A DNA stretch of 64,000 nucleotides from Azolla caroliniana (GCA_043228905.1 JBHGNT010000009.1:6138001-6202000); one strand, 5' to 3'. Shown: positions 31,201 to 39,534, counted from the stretch's first letter. The notes: generated from the letters alone by a model not told the origin. Numbers and translations: made by a program.

Positions 31201-31444
31201 GGCGATGATCAAACTTCTCACGGAGTTTCGCGACGTATTCGCCTGGTCATACAAAGACGCGAAACCAGATCCACTTAGGCAAGGACGCGAAACCAGTGGC
31301 GCAAAGACGATACCGAATGAACCCCAACTACGCCGCCAAAGTGAAGGAGGAAATCGACAAACTCCTAAGAGTGGGCTTCATCCGGCCGGTAAAGAAAGCG
31401 ACGTGGCTGAGCCCCATCGTCGTCGTCCCAAAGAAGAATGGTAA
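28232..31444 (+). CDS. Element E Gag-protease polyprotein
   Basis: Starts at 28232, 50 bp after the LTR. The N terminus is acidic with repeated Pro-Glu-Lys units (EPEKEPEKEPEKAPAKEPE, about 28730-28810). A retrotrans_gag capsid follows (FQYSKYRDDPDAEAHVHDFEQTWEAN...TRWWRT...), then three CCHC knuckles: CTICLNAGHSAVEC, CVICQSKSHTTDWC and CYYCRQEGHYSNQC (about 29437-30060). An Arg/Tyr/Asp-rich spacer lies between the second and third. The protease active site is IDGGSGVNV (about 30517) with LLLGRPWL further on. The frame ends 149 bp into the RT frame. The last meaningful residues are ...FRDVFAWSYKDAKP at about 31267; the rest is out-of-frame RT leader. Confidence 0.9.
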   Translation: MTRPTHDLVTDRARRLDHFRRETFQQAAQEIRSDRSFSNEIRRVAEESLRLRQTRDQDDGSSGSSLRETERLLEALASGENEAEAFSAYESDSEVGYNVHTNYRSSNDTPGGPEDDGSDTVPTPEPEPLNQGYPEPQTEAVNPPTPEVEEAKPPTPTKEPAKVPEEEPEKEPEKEPEKAPAKEPEVEPEKEPERYQQTPLNRGLILDDDMPFQYSKYRDDPDAEAHVHDFEQTWEANHTSQRMTSEEEERSKIAEFGVTLEGPATRWWRTQDPATITTFAELKAKFLHFFHKEVDQTTMVGLFYTIRQEAGESIPQFVIRFQRMHSQLARAPPEEELRTIFLNALREPLRTVCTVIDFRGCTIDQVIDRVREMEKTSSWLTLGTLQRALPTEEDLRFRQAIQCTICLNAGHSAVECTMHTQCVICQSKSHTTDWCEYNLLNRQAPPVRRIEPRSSRDEDDDRWQRMNRYPPAQDVRYGDRQENDGRYGNRRDNYDRYERSDRYREPNRRHEQYDRDHSPGYRRHQEDYGRFYDLPRPDYRNKNKNNKKRNFKKGGRTRDPEQGTPRSQPAQNAPLTTGPTPATSNAESSNTRKEYCYYCRQEGHYSNQCPVKSYEKRPAVNMVVPEVADLQQVTTRSKGMAKEWETQEAIRKQATEWVKEANERNVADAERQKANTIGSAGGSHPENETWQALQECQITLPLGRLLQLVPRFTEGLKTVMTDGIAPLAPVLFSNPEEGPTVVDTSSPAITAIVKGHELPGTVIDGGSGVNVISLRTCDALGIHEWEPCPFWLRMADTSSVRPTGLIRKLEVTIGGHTFHISAVVLQLQAQGAYPLLLGRPWLKTTHIKQNWRKNMITFRRGKAKVRVPTQPRTSNGKECTPLYAECVNMLEGLADDEEAQYLEEHPKIVPLFEIDVAEAVAPYLPQRDDTEAEPDKDAIRELRQAQEALEREMAVSQRVKASQLDEVNLGSKDESKPVHIAKEMKPEDKAAMIKLLTEFRDVFAWSYKDAKPDPLRQGRETSGAKTIPNEPQLRRQSEGGNRQTPKSGLHPAGKESDVAEPHRRRPKEEW

Positions 31445-34076
31445 AATCCGTGTGTGTGTAGATTACAAGAAACTAAATGCCGCCACAATTACGGATGCAT
31501 TCCCTCTTCCGTTCACGGATGGAGTACTGGATGCCGTCGCCGGGCATGAAGTTTATAGCTTTTTAGACGGCTTCAGCGGATACAATCAAATCCGGATGCA
31601 CCCCGACGACCAGGAGAAGACAGCGTTCGTCACCGAATGGGGGGTGTTTGTGGCCGAAGTCATGATGTTCGGCCTAAAAACGGCACCAGCAACTTTCCAG
31701 CGAATCATCATGGAGATCTTCGGCGAATACATTCCTGCCTTCATGCAAGTTTTCCTGGATGATTTTGCAGTCTATAGCCGGGGAAAAGACCATTTGCAGC
31801 ACCTACGGTTATGCCTTGAAAAGTGTAGGTTATACCGGCTAAGCTTAAACCCAGCAAAATGCATCTTTGGGGTTTCAAGTGGAATATTGCTGGGACACAT
31901 TGTAAGTAAGGAGGGCATTGCGGTCGACCCGGACAAAGTAAACGCCATACTAGGGGCACCGGCGCCGAAAACGGCCAAAGCACTAAGCCGATTCTTAGGA
32001 CAGATCCGGTGGCACAGCCGGATGCTCCGTCACTTGGCTGACTTGGCTACACCATTACACACCGCGGTACATCGGACACCGTTCCAATGGACGGATACGG
32101 AGGATAAGGCATACAATGCCCTGAAGGTACTTTTATCGCAAGCACCCGTCGTGCAGCCTCCGGATTGGAGCAAGGAATTTCATGTGTTCGTGGACACTTC
32201 CGACATCGCTATTGGCAACGCCTTAATGCAACTTACGGAGCCTAAATGGTACCGGCCGGTATATTACGCCAGCCGGAAGCTGTCCCAAGCGGAAAAGAAC
32301 TATTCAACGACAGAACGGGAGGCCCTGGGCATGATCTACAGTGTAACAAAGTTTCGTCATTACCTATTGGGACGGAAGTTCTCCTTCCATGTGGATCACT
32401 CGGCGCTCCTGTACTTAGTATCCAAGGCGTCCTTGACCGGTAAGTTGGCCCGTTGGACCTTGCTGTTGCAGGAGTTCGAATTCGAGATCTTCCACCGCCC
32501 CGGTATCCAGCATGTCGTAGCAGACTACCTGAGCCGGTTAGAGTCCGGAGAAGCAGGCGACGGAGTAGCGGATGAATTCCCGGACGCAGAGTTATTCCGT
32601 ATCACCCCGGAAACGGCAGCAGACGACACGGTGGCATCAGAAGATAGGTGGCTGACGAACATGCACCAGTTCCTAAGCACGGGCCTGCCACCGGAGGAAA
32701 TGAACCGGGACGAGAGGAAACGACTGGCGGTGCAGAGCCGCAATTTCTGTCTGTTACGGGACACTCTCTACCACAAAGGAGCAGATGGAATATGGAGACG
32801 GGCAGTCCGTAGTGACGAGAAACAAGTAATCTTACGGGAAGCACACTGTGGGGTTGCCGGAGGACACTATGCCGGGGAAGCGACGGCGAGGAAAGTATGG
32901 CAGAGCGGCTTATGGTGGCCCACGACGTTAAAAGACGCCGTCAAGTATGCTAAGGAATGTGACCTATGCCAACGAATGGGCCAGCCTACGGAGCAAGCAC
33001 GGATGCCACACCAACCGGTACTTCCACTAGAGCCATTCCAGAAGTGGGGGTTGGATTTTGTCGGACCGTTCAAGCCACCGGCAATGAGAACAGGTAATCG
33101 TTATGTCATCGTGGCAACGGATTATTGCACTAAATGGGTGGAGGCTAAGGCCTTGAGAGACAATACCGCGTCATCCACAGCAAAATTCCTGTACGAAAAC
33201 ATTTGGTGCCGATATGGATGTCCGATTGAATTAATCAGCGACCAAGGAGGGCACTTCCTCGGCCAGGTAGTGGAAAGCTTAACAACGTTCTATGCCGTGG
33301 TTCATAAACGGAGCACACCGTACTACCCACAAGCGAACGGGTTAGCAGAGTCCACCAACAAAACGCTGCAGAACATTCTCCGCAAAATTGTCAATGAAAA
33401 CCGGACGGACTGGGACACAAAGCTCCATAGCGCGCTATGGGCGTACAGAACGGCATACAAAACAAGTATCCGGACAACGCCGTTCCGGTTAGCATTCGGC
33501 TTAGAAGCGGTCATGCCGGTGGAATTTCAGGTACCAAGCTTACGGATCCAACTACGGGAACGGCTGAATGAAAAGAAGTCGGAGGAAATGCGGCTAGCAG
33601 CACTATGCGAACTGGAGGAGCAACGGCTGGCCAGCATCCTACACATGGAACTGGAGCAACGACGACGGAAAGCGTTCGTTGACCGTCACCGGAAAGGTAA
33701 TGAGAAGATGTTCGAAATCGGAAAGCCGGTGCTAGTATTCCAAACGAGGATGGGCAAGATGCCGGGTAAACTCCGGTTCAGATGGACAGGCCCGTATTGG
33801 CTGACACGGGAATACAACGGGTCCTATCAGATAGGGACACTTGCCGGTGAAGTACTAGGCAAGTGGGTGAACGGATTTCGACTAAAGCCCTATAAAGGAC
33901 CGATGCCAAAGAACCCGTTTATGCAGCTCACCGGCACTACACCGGGAACCTGTCCGGGATCGGTACGGATCGGTCCGGAAGAAAAAGACGACGGGGAACC
34001 AGTAGCAGAGGCGAAGGAAGACACGGCAACCCGTAAGGAAAACGGTAAGGGTCCGAGGGGACCTACGGATGTGTAA
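31296..34076 (+). CDS. Element E Pol: RT, RNase H, integrase
   Basis: Lies in the +1 frame relative to Gag-protease; the ATG at 31296 may not be used. RT starts RRYRMNPNYAAKVKEEIDKLLRVGFIRPV, with WLSPIVVVPKKNGKIRVCVDY and the FLDDFAVYS active site (31752). RNase H contains VFVDTSDIAIGNAL and TEREALGMIY. Integrase has the HHCC finger (HCGVAGGH...CDLCQ, about 32845-32975) and a D/D/E core in LDFVGPF, ISDQGGHF and NGLAESTNKTL. It ends with a GPY/F module (RFRWTGPYWLTREYNGS) and no chromodomain. No stop interrupts 926 codons. Stops at 34074-34076, just before the A34 tract. Confidence 0.92.
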   Translation: MAQRRYRMNPNYAAKVKEEIDKLLRVGFIRPVKKATWLSPIVVVPKKNGKIRVCVDYKKLNAATITDAFPLPFTDGVLDAVAGHEVYSFLDGFSGYNQIRMHPDDQEKTAFVTEWGVFVAEVMMFGLKTAPATFQRIIMEIFGEYIPAFMQVFLDDFAVYSRGKDHLQHLRLCLEKCRLYRLSLNPAKCIFGVSSGILLGHIVSKEGIAVDPDKVNAILGAPAPKTAKALSRFLGQIRWHSRMLRHLADLATPLHTAVHRTPFQWTDTEDKAYNALKVLLSQAPVVQPPDWSKEFHVFVDTSDIAIGNALMQLTEPKWYRPVYYASRKLSQAEKNYSTTEREALGMIYSVTKFRHYLLGRKFSFHVDHSALLYLVSKASLTGKLARWTLLLQEFEFEIFHRPGIQHVVADYLSRLESGEAGDGVADEFPDAELFRITPETAADDTVASEDRWLTNMHQFLSTGLPPEEMNRDERKRLAVQSRNFCLLRDTLYHKGADGIWRRAVRSDEKQVILREAHCGVAGGHYAGEATARKVWQSGLWWPTTLKDAVKYAKECDLCQRMGQPTEQARMPHQPVLPLEPFQKWGLDFVGPFKPPAMRTGNRYVIVATDYCTKWVEAKALRDNTASSTAKFLYENIWCRYGCPIELISDQGGHFLGQVVESLTTFYAVVHKRSTPYYPQANGLAESTNKTLQNILRKIVNENRTDWDTKLHSALWAYRTAYKTSIRTTPFRLAFGLEAVMPVEFQVPSLRIQLRERLNEKKSEEMRLAALCELEEQRLASILHMELEQRRRKAFVDRHRKGNEKMFEIGKPVLVFQTRMGKMPGKLRFRWTGPYWLTREYNGSYQIGTLAGEVLGKWVNGFRLKPYKGPMPKNPFMQLTGTTPGTCPGSVRIGPEEKDDGEPVAEAKEDTATRKENGKGPRGPTDV

Positions 34077-34090
34077 GGTCACACACCGTC

Positions 34091-34093
<3 letters not shown>

Positions 34094-34127
<34 letters not shown>
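34094..34127 (+). repeat. A34 homopolymer between pol and ORF3
   Basis: 34 consecutive A residues 17 bp after the pol stop. CATTAAAAA occurs on both sides (about 34089 and 34129). Element F has only a run of 10 A at the matching place (about 21543-21553). It might mark the seam where ORF3 was joined to the element, or be replication slippage. Confidence 0.85.
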
Positions 34128-34131
<4 letters not shown>

Positions 34132-34154
34132 TAAAAATCGAGGTATGAACGGAC

Positions 34155-35750
34155 GTGAAAGCAAGGCACGAAAAGGTACGTAGTGGGCATTTAAGAGCCG
34201 CCACGTACTTAATACTAAATCGGTACACGACGTGCGCATGCTCGAAAAAAGGCGCCAAGACGCACAGAGAAAAAGAAGAGCGCATGGAGACCTTCTTTTT
34301 TCGCGAGCCAAGAAGCACAGAAGCACCAAGGCAGTGGAAGCTGAGCAAACGCGAACCTGCACGCAGAGAACCCCCGCGCTCAGAACGCTCTCTCTCTCGC
34401 TCTCACTCTCATCACCACTCTACTTCGCCATCTTCCCTCGACCTTGAAGCAGACATGGAACCACAAACGCTGTCGGAAGCGGCCAGGAAATGGTTCAGGC
34501 AACACGGACTGGAGGGGTTCTTGGCCATCATGGAGGCACCGCCGCACAGAGAAGCCGACCGGGTCATCAAGGAGCTCGCCACAGAGGTCATCACCGAGGA
34601 AGCGATCCGCGCGCTAACAGGCCTTCCGGAGGGAGGAATCTTTCAGATCGATAACCCAACCTCGGAGCAACTCATCCGATATTTCGGTGAGTACTCTGTT
34701 GCCGGCAAAGGCTATCGGACGCAGGGCGGCGAAGATCCGCTATTCAGGGAGATAGCTCGAGTGCTCCATGAGTACGGTCACGTGTACCCCCGACCCCCTG
34801 TCATGCCAAAAAATCGGGCAGGGATGATCATAGCCACCTATGAAGGGATCAAGGTGGACTGGCCGGTGTTGATTGCAGACGGTTTGTGCACGGCAATCGA
34901 CTTGGTACGAGGAAAGGACGGCAAGGAGGGCCGGAAGCTGTGGCACACCGTAGCTCAATGGATAACATTGCTCGTGCCGCCGGTCAAGACCGTCCAGCCA
35001 AAGAAGCGGCCAAGAGTATCGGAAGGAAGCACCTCGAAGCCGGCGTCCAAACGACAGCAGCTGCTGGCGTCGAAGGCGACGAAAGGGAAGAAACGGGTCC
35101 CAGAACCGGAGGAGGTGTCACCGGTCCGACCCGTCAAGATAACCATACGGAGACCGGGACAGAAGGAACCGGAACCCTTGACGGCACAGAAACATGCCGT
35201 GACACAGGAAGAGGAAACGGAGGAGCCAGAAGAGCACCTCCAACGACGGTCAAGAAGTAGGACCGCCGAGACAGGAGGGGAGCGGTCGTACCCGCGAGAG
35301 GCAGAAACGCCCCCAACTCAACCTGAGCAAACCACAAGGGAGGAACCGGAACCGGTGCGTAGGGAACCGGTCTTGTCGACTTCTATAGAAGAAGTCATTC
35401 CAACGGCTCCGGAGATGGCGAGAACCGGAACTCAACAGCCGGCGAGCCCAGCCAGAACACACGGCGGCCAAGGAGTAGAACCAGAACGGCATATGCAGGC
35501 ACTCAGGCCAGACAATTCCACAGTGAATGAGCCGACCCGACCAGTACAGCAACAAGGCACCAGTAGCATGTGGCTACGGTGGGTAGGCGAGCAAATCGCC
35601 GGAGTGGTCGAGTATATAGAGGCGGAAGAGAGAGCGCACCAGGAACGGTTGCTCGTCACAACCGTAGATCTAGAGACGGCCCGGTCCAGATCCAGAGCCT
35701 TGAACAAGACTTGGAAAGGGTCACAAGGGAAATGGCTCAAGTGGCTTTGA
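34155..35750 (+). CDS. Element E ORF3, N-terminal domain and linker
   Basis: An accessory protein of unknown function. The ATG at 34455 (MEPQTLSEAARKW) is the likelier start, since the first 100 codons are Arg/Ser/Glu-rich and match non-coding spacer in F. Residues from there form a globular domain of about 180 aa (ATEVITEEAIRALTGLPEGGIF...; NRAGMIIATYEGIKVDWPVLIADGL...; WITLLVPPVKTVQPKKRPR), loosely like plant transposon-associated domains. A basic then acidic Pro-rich linker follows, and MWLRWVGEQIAGVVEYIEAEERAHQERLL begins the coiled coil. The frame leaves homology at about 35692: F has AQ*RIQIMEED where E lost one base (ARS/IQSLEQD). H on the minus strand shares the NRA..II.T.EG.KVD block. 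Confidence 0.8.
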   Translation: MKARHEKVRSGHLRAATYLILNRYTTCACSKKGAKTHREKEERMETFFFREPRSTEAPRQWKLSKREPARREPPRSERSLSRSHSHHHSTSPSSLDLEADMEPQTLSEAARKWFRQHGLEGFLAIMEAPPHREADRVIKELATEVITEEAIRALTGLPEGGIFQIDNPTSEQLIRYFGEYSVAGKGYRTQGGEDPLFREIARVLHEYGHVYPRPPVMPKNRAGMIIATYEGIKVDWPVLIADGLCTAIDLVRGKDGKEGRKLWHTVAQWITLLVPPVKTVQPKKRPRVSEGSTSKPASKRQQLLASKATKGKKRVPEPEEVSPVRPVKITIRRPGQKEPEPLTAQKHAVTQEEETEEPEEHLQRRSRSRTAETGGERSYPREAETPPTQPEQTTREEPEPVRREPVLSTSIEEVIPTAPEMARTGTQQPASPARTHGGQGVEPERHMQALRPDNSTVNEPTRPVQQQGTSSMWLRWVGEQIAGVVEYIEAEERAHQERLLVTTVDLETARSRSRALNKTWKGSQGKWLKWL

Positions 35751-36415
35751 CAACACAAGTCCAAGCACCGGTGACTCCGGGCAATGTACAGAATAAAGCG
35801 GCAGATCAACCTGTACATAGCAATCAGACCCCGGCAACGGAAACCGTTCCGGAGAGAAATGCGGCACAAGCCCAAGAGCTTGCGGATTTAAAGGATGAGC
35901 TAGCTGCCCAAGAAGCGCTGAGGAGCTGCGAAAGAGAATTGAAGACGGCAGTGGAGGCAGAACTCAAAAAGACTGCTGAGAATCTACGCCGGGCCGAGGA
36001 GAGCTTACGGAAAGGCCACCAAGCGTACGACCGGCTCAAGGAGGAGAAGGAGAAAATGCTGCAAGAGAAGGAGAGGCTCCGGAGGAACGCCGAAACAGAA
36101 GTAGAGCGCCTGAAAGAGGAACTCCGGCAGGTAAAGGACCGGGAGGACCGGAACCATCGCCAGATCAACGGCAAGCTCAAACAAAAAACGGAGGAATTTG
36201 AGCAATTGCACCGGGAGTATAAACGGTTGCAAACGGAGCACAAGGAACGGACGGATGAGCTCCGGCAAGCAGTTGATCGGACCGCAACCGCATTCGCCAA
36301 GGAACAAGCGGAAAACAGAAGACGGTTGGAAGAGGCGGAGAAGGTTCGGACAGAGCTCCTCAGGCAACAGCAGGCGGAAAAAGAAAGAGCGGCGGAGGTA
36401 CTGCAGAGGCTGTAA
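35570..36415 (+). CDS. Element E ORF3, coiled-coil middle (shifted frame)
   Basis: The meaningful part starts at about 35692 (IQSLEQDLERVTREMAQ) and continues the previous entry after a one-base loss. A Pro/Ala/Asn linker precedes about 170 residues of strong heptad pattern (CERELKTAVEAELKKTAENLRRAEESLRK..., ...KMLQEKERLRRNAETEVERLKEELRQVKDRED..., ...AFAKEQAENRRRLEEAEKV). No membrane segment or signal peptide is seen, so oligomerisation or scaffold work is the likely role. TAA at 36413 interrupts (RL*TTYQGQ); F has Val-TAG-TTYQTQ at the same place, so both copies are damaged there. Confidence 0.78.
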   Translation: MATVGRRANRRSGRVYRGGRESAPGTVARHNRRSRDGPVQIQSLEQDLERVTREMAQVALTTQVQAPVTPGNVQNKAADQPVHSNQTPATETVPERNAAQAQELADLKDELAAQEALRSCERELKTAVEAELKKTAENLRRAEESLRKGHQAYDRLKEEKEKMLQEKERLRRNAETEVERLKEELRQVKDREDRNHRQINGKLKQKTEEFEQLHREYKRLQTEHKERTDELRQAVDRTATAFAKEQAENRRRLEEAEKVRTELLRQQQAEKERAAEVLQRL

Positions 36416-36643
36416 ACGACATATCAAGGGCAGCTGACGCGCTACAGAGAGCAGGCGGAGGATACGGCAAATCTCATCAAGCAGTTGAAGAAGGAGCGAC
36501 AAGTGGTGGAAAGCAGAGCACAAATGGGAGCAAGTCGCATCCAGGATATCATGCAGGCCTGGTTGAACCAGACCAAGAGCTTGATTGACAACGGTTCCGT
36601 CAAATGATGGACCAAGTGGGCCACGAACGCGGCGGAACTCCAA

Positions 36644-37126
36644 TTGCTCCGGGCTGACGTAGAGAACCGGCGGAAGGAGGGAGATGATTGCTATATGCTG
36701 AATTCTGAAGATTTCACCGGCATAAGAGATGAGCTGGCCGAAGACTTTCAAGCCTTGGCAGAGGACCAACTAGAGCAAGTCCGGCAACTTGTAGCTCAGC
36801 TGGACGACGACAGGCTGGAGGCGCAGATCCAGTTTGAAAGCTACGAGAGGTCCCGGATCCGGGGAGAGAAAGAACGAGAACCAGTTACGGTCAACCTCAG
36901 TGATGAGGAACCGTTACTGGAAGGAGACCGGACCGGAAGCAGTCAAACGGAGATGCCGGAGCCAGAGAAACAAACGGAGCAGCAGCAGCAAGCAGAGCAG
37001 CCGGAGCAGCCTCAGTCCCAACCGCAACCACAGCAGCAGCAGCAAGCACAGCCGCAGCAACCACAACCGGAAGAACAAGTGGAAATTCTTGAACAAAGTA
37101 TTTTGGACAATTTGGGTGAACAATGA
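36644..37126 (+). CDS. Element E ORF3, conserved C-terminal tail
   Basis: Same frame as the coiled-coil part; a TGA at 36605 separates them. The preceding 230 bp still encode related sequence (TTYQGQLTRYREQAEDTANLIKQLKKERQ). The tail has DVENRRKEGDDCYMLNSEDF, then QVRQLVAQLDDDRLEAQIQFESYE, VNLSDEEPLL, a Gln/Pro-rich run (about 36976-37075) and the terminal motif LEQSILDNLGEQ. F ends LEQSILDILEEE and H ends LDQSILDILDED, with the DDDxL block and SDEE also shared. This conservation across diverged elements is the best sign that ORF3 is a real protein and that its tail matters. Confidence 0.82.
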   Translation: MLRADVENRRKEGDDCYMLNSEDFTGIRDELAEDFQALAEDQLEQVRQLVAQLDDDRLEAQIQFESYERSRIRGEKEREPVTVNLSDEEPLLEGDRTGSSQTEMPEPEKQTEQQQQAEQPEQPQSQPQPQQQQQAQPQQPQPEEQVEILEQSILDNLGEQ

Positions 37127-37141
37127 AGGGGCCGAGAAGGG

Positions 37142-37178
37142 TTCGACGTACAAGGTACTGTCCCACGGGCGTGCCATG
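37142..37178 (+). promoter_or_regulatory. Conserved pre-LTR box of the E/F/H lineage
   Basis: 37 bp (TTCGACGTACAAGG...CACGGGCGTGCCA) stand directly before the 3' LTR where a polypurine tract is expected. Nearly the same sequence precedes the F LTR (about 45845-45880) and, more diverged, the H LTR on the minus strand (about 48138-48176). A purine run lies upstream of it (AATGAAGGGGCCGAGAAGGG, 37122-37141). The box may be part of an unusual plus-strand priming or packaging signal. Confidence 0.55.
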
Positions 37179-37597
37179 TGTTACCGGCCGGCAAGGAGTC
37201 CAAAATACAGAGTGAAGTAATTAATTAGATATGGTTGTAAATGAGCATAGTGTGGACGGACGAACTGGAAACGGTATGCCGTTCCAGATCCGGACGGATC
37301 CCGAATAGGTGCGAGAGGCACCGTTTTGTACTACGGGCCGGAAACCTATTTAAAGGCCCGGACCCCATTGTAATGACAGCGGATAATTAATAGAGCTTAT
37401 GTTGTTTATACTTCTGTCTTGATTTCCGTTCTGTAATTACTGTTATATCTTACGCGTGTAATTCACCAAAGCATTCTAATCGTGTAACCTATGTAAGTCG
37501 GTGTAATCGTTGAATCTTAATCCTATGCCGTAATCACCCTTTGGTGAAGTGTCTCCGTGACACCTTGTGTTAGGCCTTGTCCGGCTAGAGAATAACA
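37179..37597 (+). repeat. 3' LTR of element E
   Basis: 419 bp, TGTTACCGGC...AGAATAACA, followed by GTACT (37598-37602). Confidence 0.95.
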
Positions 37598-37602
37598 GTA
37601 CT

Positions 37603-39506
37603 GAGGGTGATCTGTTTATCACATATGTCGCCATCGACAGTGCCTCAGCCCAAAACTTCTTGGGTAGTTTTGCATGCGCTAGCATACTCCGGACCCTCTC
37701 CATTATGGTCCGGTTCATCCTCTCGGCCAGTCCGTTTAGCTCCGGCGTCTTCGGCACGGTAAATTCGAGCCGGATTCCCTTCGAGCGGCAGTACTCCTCG
37801 AACTGCCCCCGGTACTCACCTCCGTTATCTGCTCGAACCCCCTTCAGCTTCCGGCCGGTTTCTCTTTCCACTCTCGCGTGGAGCTCTTTGAAGACGGATA
37901 ACACCTGATCCTTCGTCTTCAACGGTGTGGCCCACAGCTTCCGGTTGTGGTCATCTATGAACGTCACGAAGTACTGCGCTCCGGCATGTGACTTCGTGTC
38001 TACTTGACAAACATCCGTATGCACCAACTCCAGTGGTGCATTACGTCTCATCGGTGGCCTTGGTCGGAAGGAGGTCCGGTTCTGCTTACCGGCCAGACAA
38101 TCAGTGCACTTCTCTAAGTGCACGTTCTTCACTGGAATGAGGTTTTCGTCTCCAAGCCTCTTCATCCCCTTCTCACTCATGTGACATAGCCTCTTGTGCC
38201 ACAGCTCACCGGCAGTGTCGGAAGCCACGTTCACTTCTTCCGGACATAACCGGGCATTCATCAGGTACAATGTGTTTACCTTCCGGGCCCGAGCCACAAT
38301 CAGGCTCCCTTTGTTGAACTTCATGACACCGTTCCGGATGCTACCCGTGTAGCCTTCATCATCTAGCCGACCGGCTGATATCAGGTTCAGACGAACTTCC
38401 GGAACGTGTCGGACATCTTTCAACAGCAACTTGCATCCGGTTGGTGTTGTCAGCCACACGTCTCCTATGCCGACAATTCGGCATGTTCCTTCATTCCCCA
38501 TCCGGACACAGCCGTGATCACCGGCTGAGTAGGATGAGAAGCATTTCCGGTCCGGGGTAAGGTGGAACGACGCTCCGGAATCTACCACCCAGGTCATCTC
38601 ATCGCCGGCATGGTTTATCTCACTCTCCTCGGTGATGAGCATCAACTCCTCTTCACTTGCCGCAATTGCCGTCGTTCCCTTCCGGTCCGGCCCACTCCGG
38701 TCTTTACCGTTCCGGTTCGGGGTTTGCTTCGAATCGGTACCGTCGGTTTCCTTGTTTTTACGGAAATGCCGACAGTTCTTTTGGAAGTGTCCCGGCTTGC
38801 CGCAATAGAAGCAAGTAGGCCTCCCCCTTGACTTTGATCGTGTCCCCGACTTCTCCCGGTTCTGGGGACTACGGTTTCTATGTCTTCCGCATTCCGATTC
38901 GGTAAGGAGCGCTTTGGAGTCGGAGCTCGTATCTTTGTCTTTCCGACGAGCCTCCTCATCTAGCAAGCTCGACTTTACTCTTGCTAGGGATAGCCGTTTT
39001 CCTTCCGGCCCGGCGTTGCCCAAAGTAACAACCAACGTCTCCCAGCTATCCGGGAGGGAACCGAGCAGGAGTAGTGCTAGGACCTCATCGGCAAGAGGTA
39101 CTTCCAATGACGTTGCCTGGTGAATCAGCCCCTGGAAGGCATTCATATGCTCCGCCATGCTGGAGCCATCTTGGTACCGGAGTCTTACAAGCTTCCGGAA
39201 TACCGACGCCTGATTGACAACATTTTTGTTCTGGAACATCATGCCGATCTTCTCCCAGAGCTCATGAGCCTTGCTCTCTTCATTGAAGTTGTTGTACAGG
39301 CTCATGTCGATGAAGCACCGTATGTACGCCGTTGTCTTCATGTGCATCACCTCCCATATCGCGGCGTCGATTTTGTCCGGTCTCTTGTCCCCGAACTGAA
39401 CCGGCAGCCAGAGGTCTTTAACCACGAGCATGTCCCTCATCTTCGACTTCCACACTGAATAGTTGGAGCCGGTGAGCTTGAACATGCCGCCAAACGATTC
39501 GTCCAT
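37603..39506 (-). CDS. Copia C Gag-protease-integrase, first part
   Basis: Minus strand from ATG at 39504-39506 (MDESFGGMFKLTGSNYSVW), 17 bp after the primer site. Gag (MRDMLVVKDLW..., LWEKIGMMFQNKNVVN) ends in a CCHC knuckle CFYCGKPGHFQKNC (about 38785-38826). Protease has WVVDSGASFHLTPD (about 38560). GAG-pre-integrase (ELWHKRLCHMS) and the integrase core with D in VHTDVC, D in RADNGGEY and E in NGLAERMNR follow. The frame is open up to the gypsy E insertion after VINRSPSV. It lacks the knuckle frameshift of copia B, which makes it the reference for that family here. Confidence 0.92.
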
Positions 39507-39522
39507 TTTCTGTGTCAACCTC

Positions 39523-39534
39523 GCTCTGATACCA
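39523..39534 (-). other. Primer binding site of copia C
   Basis: Minus-strand TGGTATCAGAGC, two bases from the remnant of the 5' LTR (39537-39570). Confidence 0.9.

Larger units (their letters stand above)
27762..37597 (+). mobile_element. Ty3/gypsy element E with accessory ORF3, full length
   Basis: 9,836 bp, 419-bp LTRs, GTACT duplications at 27757-27761 and 37598-37602, inserted in the integrase gene of copia C. Order: LTR, primer site, gag-protease, RT-RNase H-integrase, A34 tract, ORF3, LTR. LTRs differ at about three bases by eye. Integrase has no chromodomain, which points to a non-chromovirus lineage. An extra ORF downstream of pol recalls Athila/Tat elements, but no archaeal-type second RNase H is visible. 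F, G and H are diverged relatives. Confidence 0.95.

Noticed and set aside
28232-34076. A second, archaeal-type RNase H as in Tat-lineage gypsy elements
   Set aside because: The interval between RNase H and integrase (about 32520-32830) holds only a short linker with no such domain.
34155-37126. An envelope-like gene in element E
   Set aside because: No signal peptide, transmembrane segment or fusion-peptide-like stretch is visible; the protein is charged and coiled-coil.
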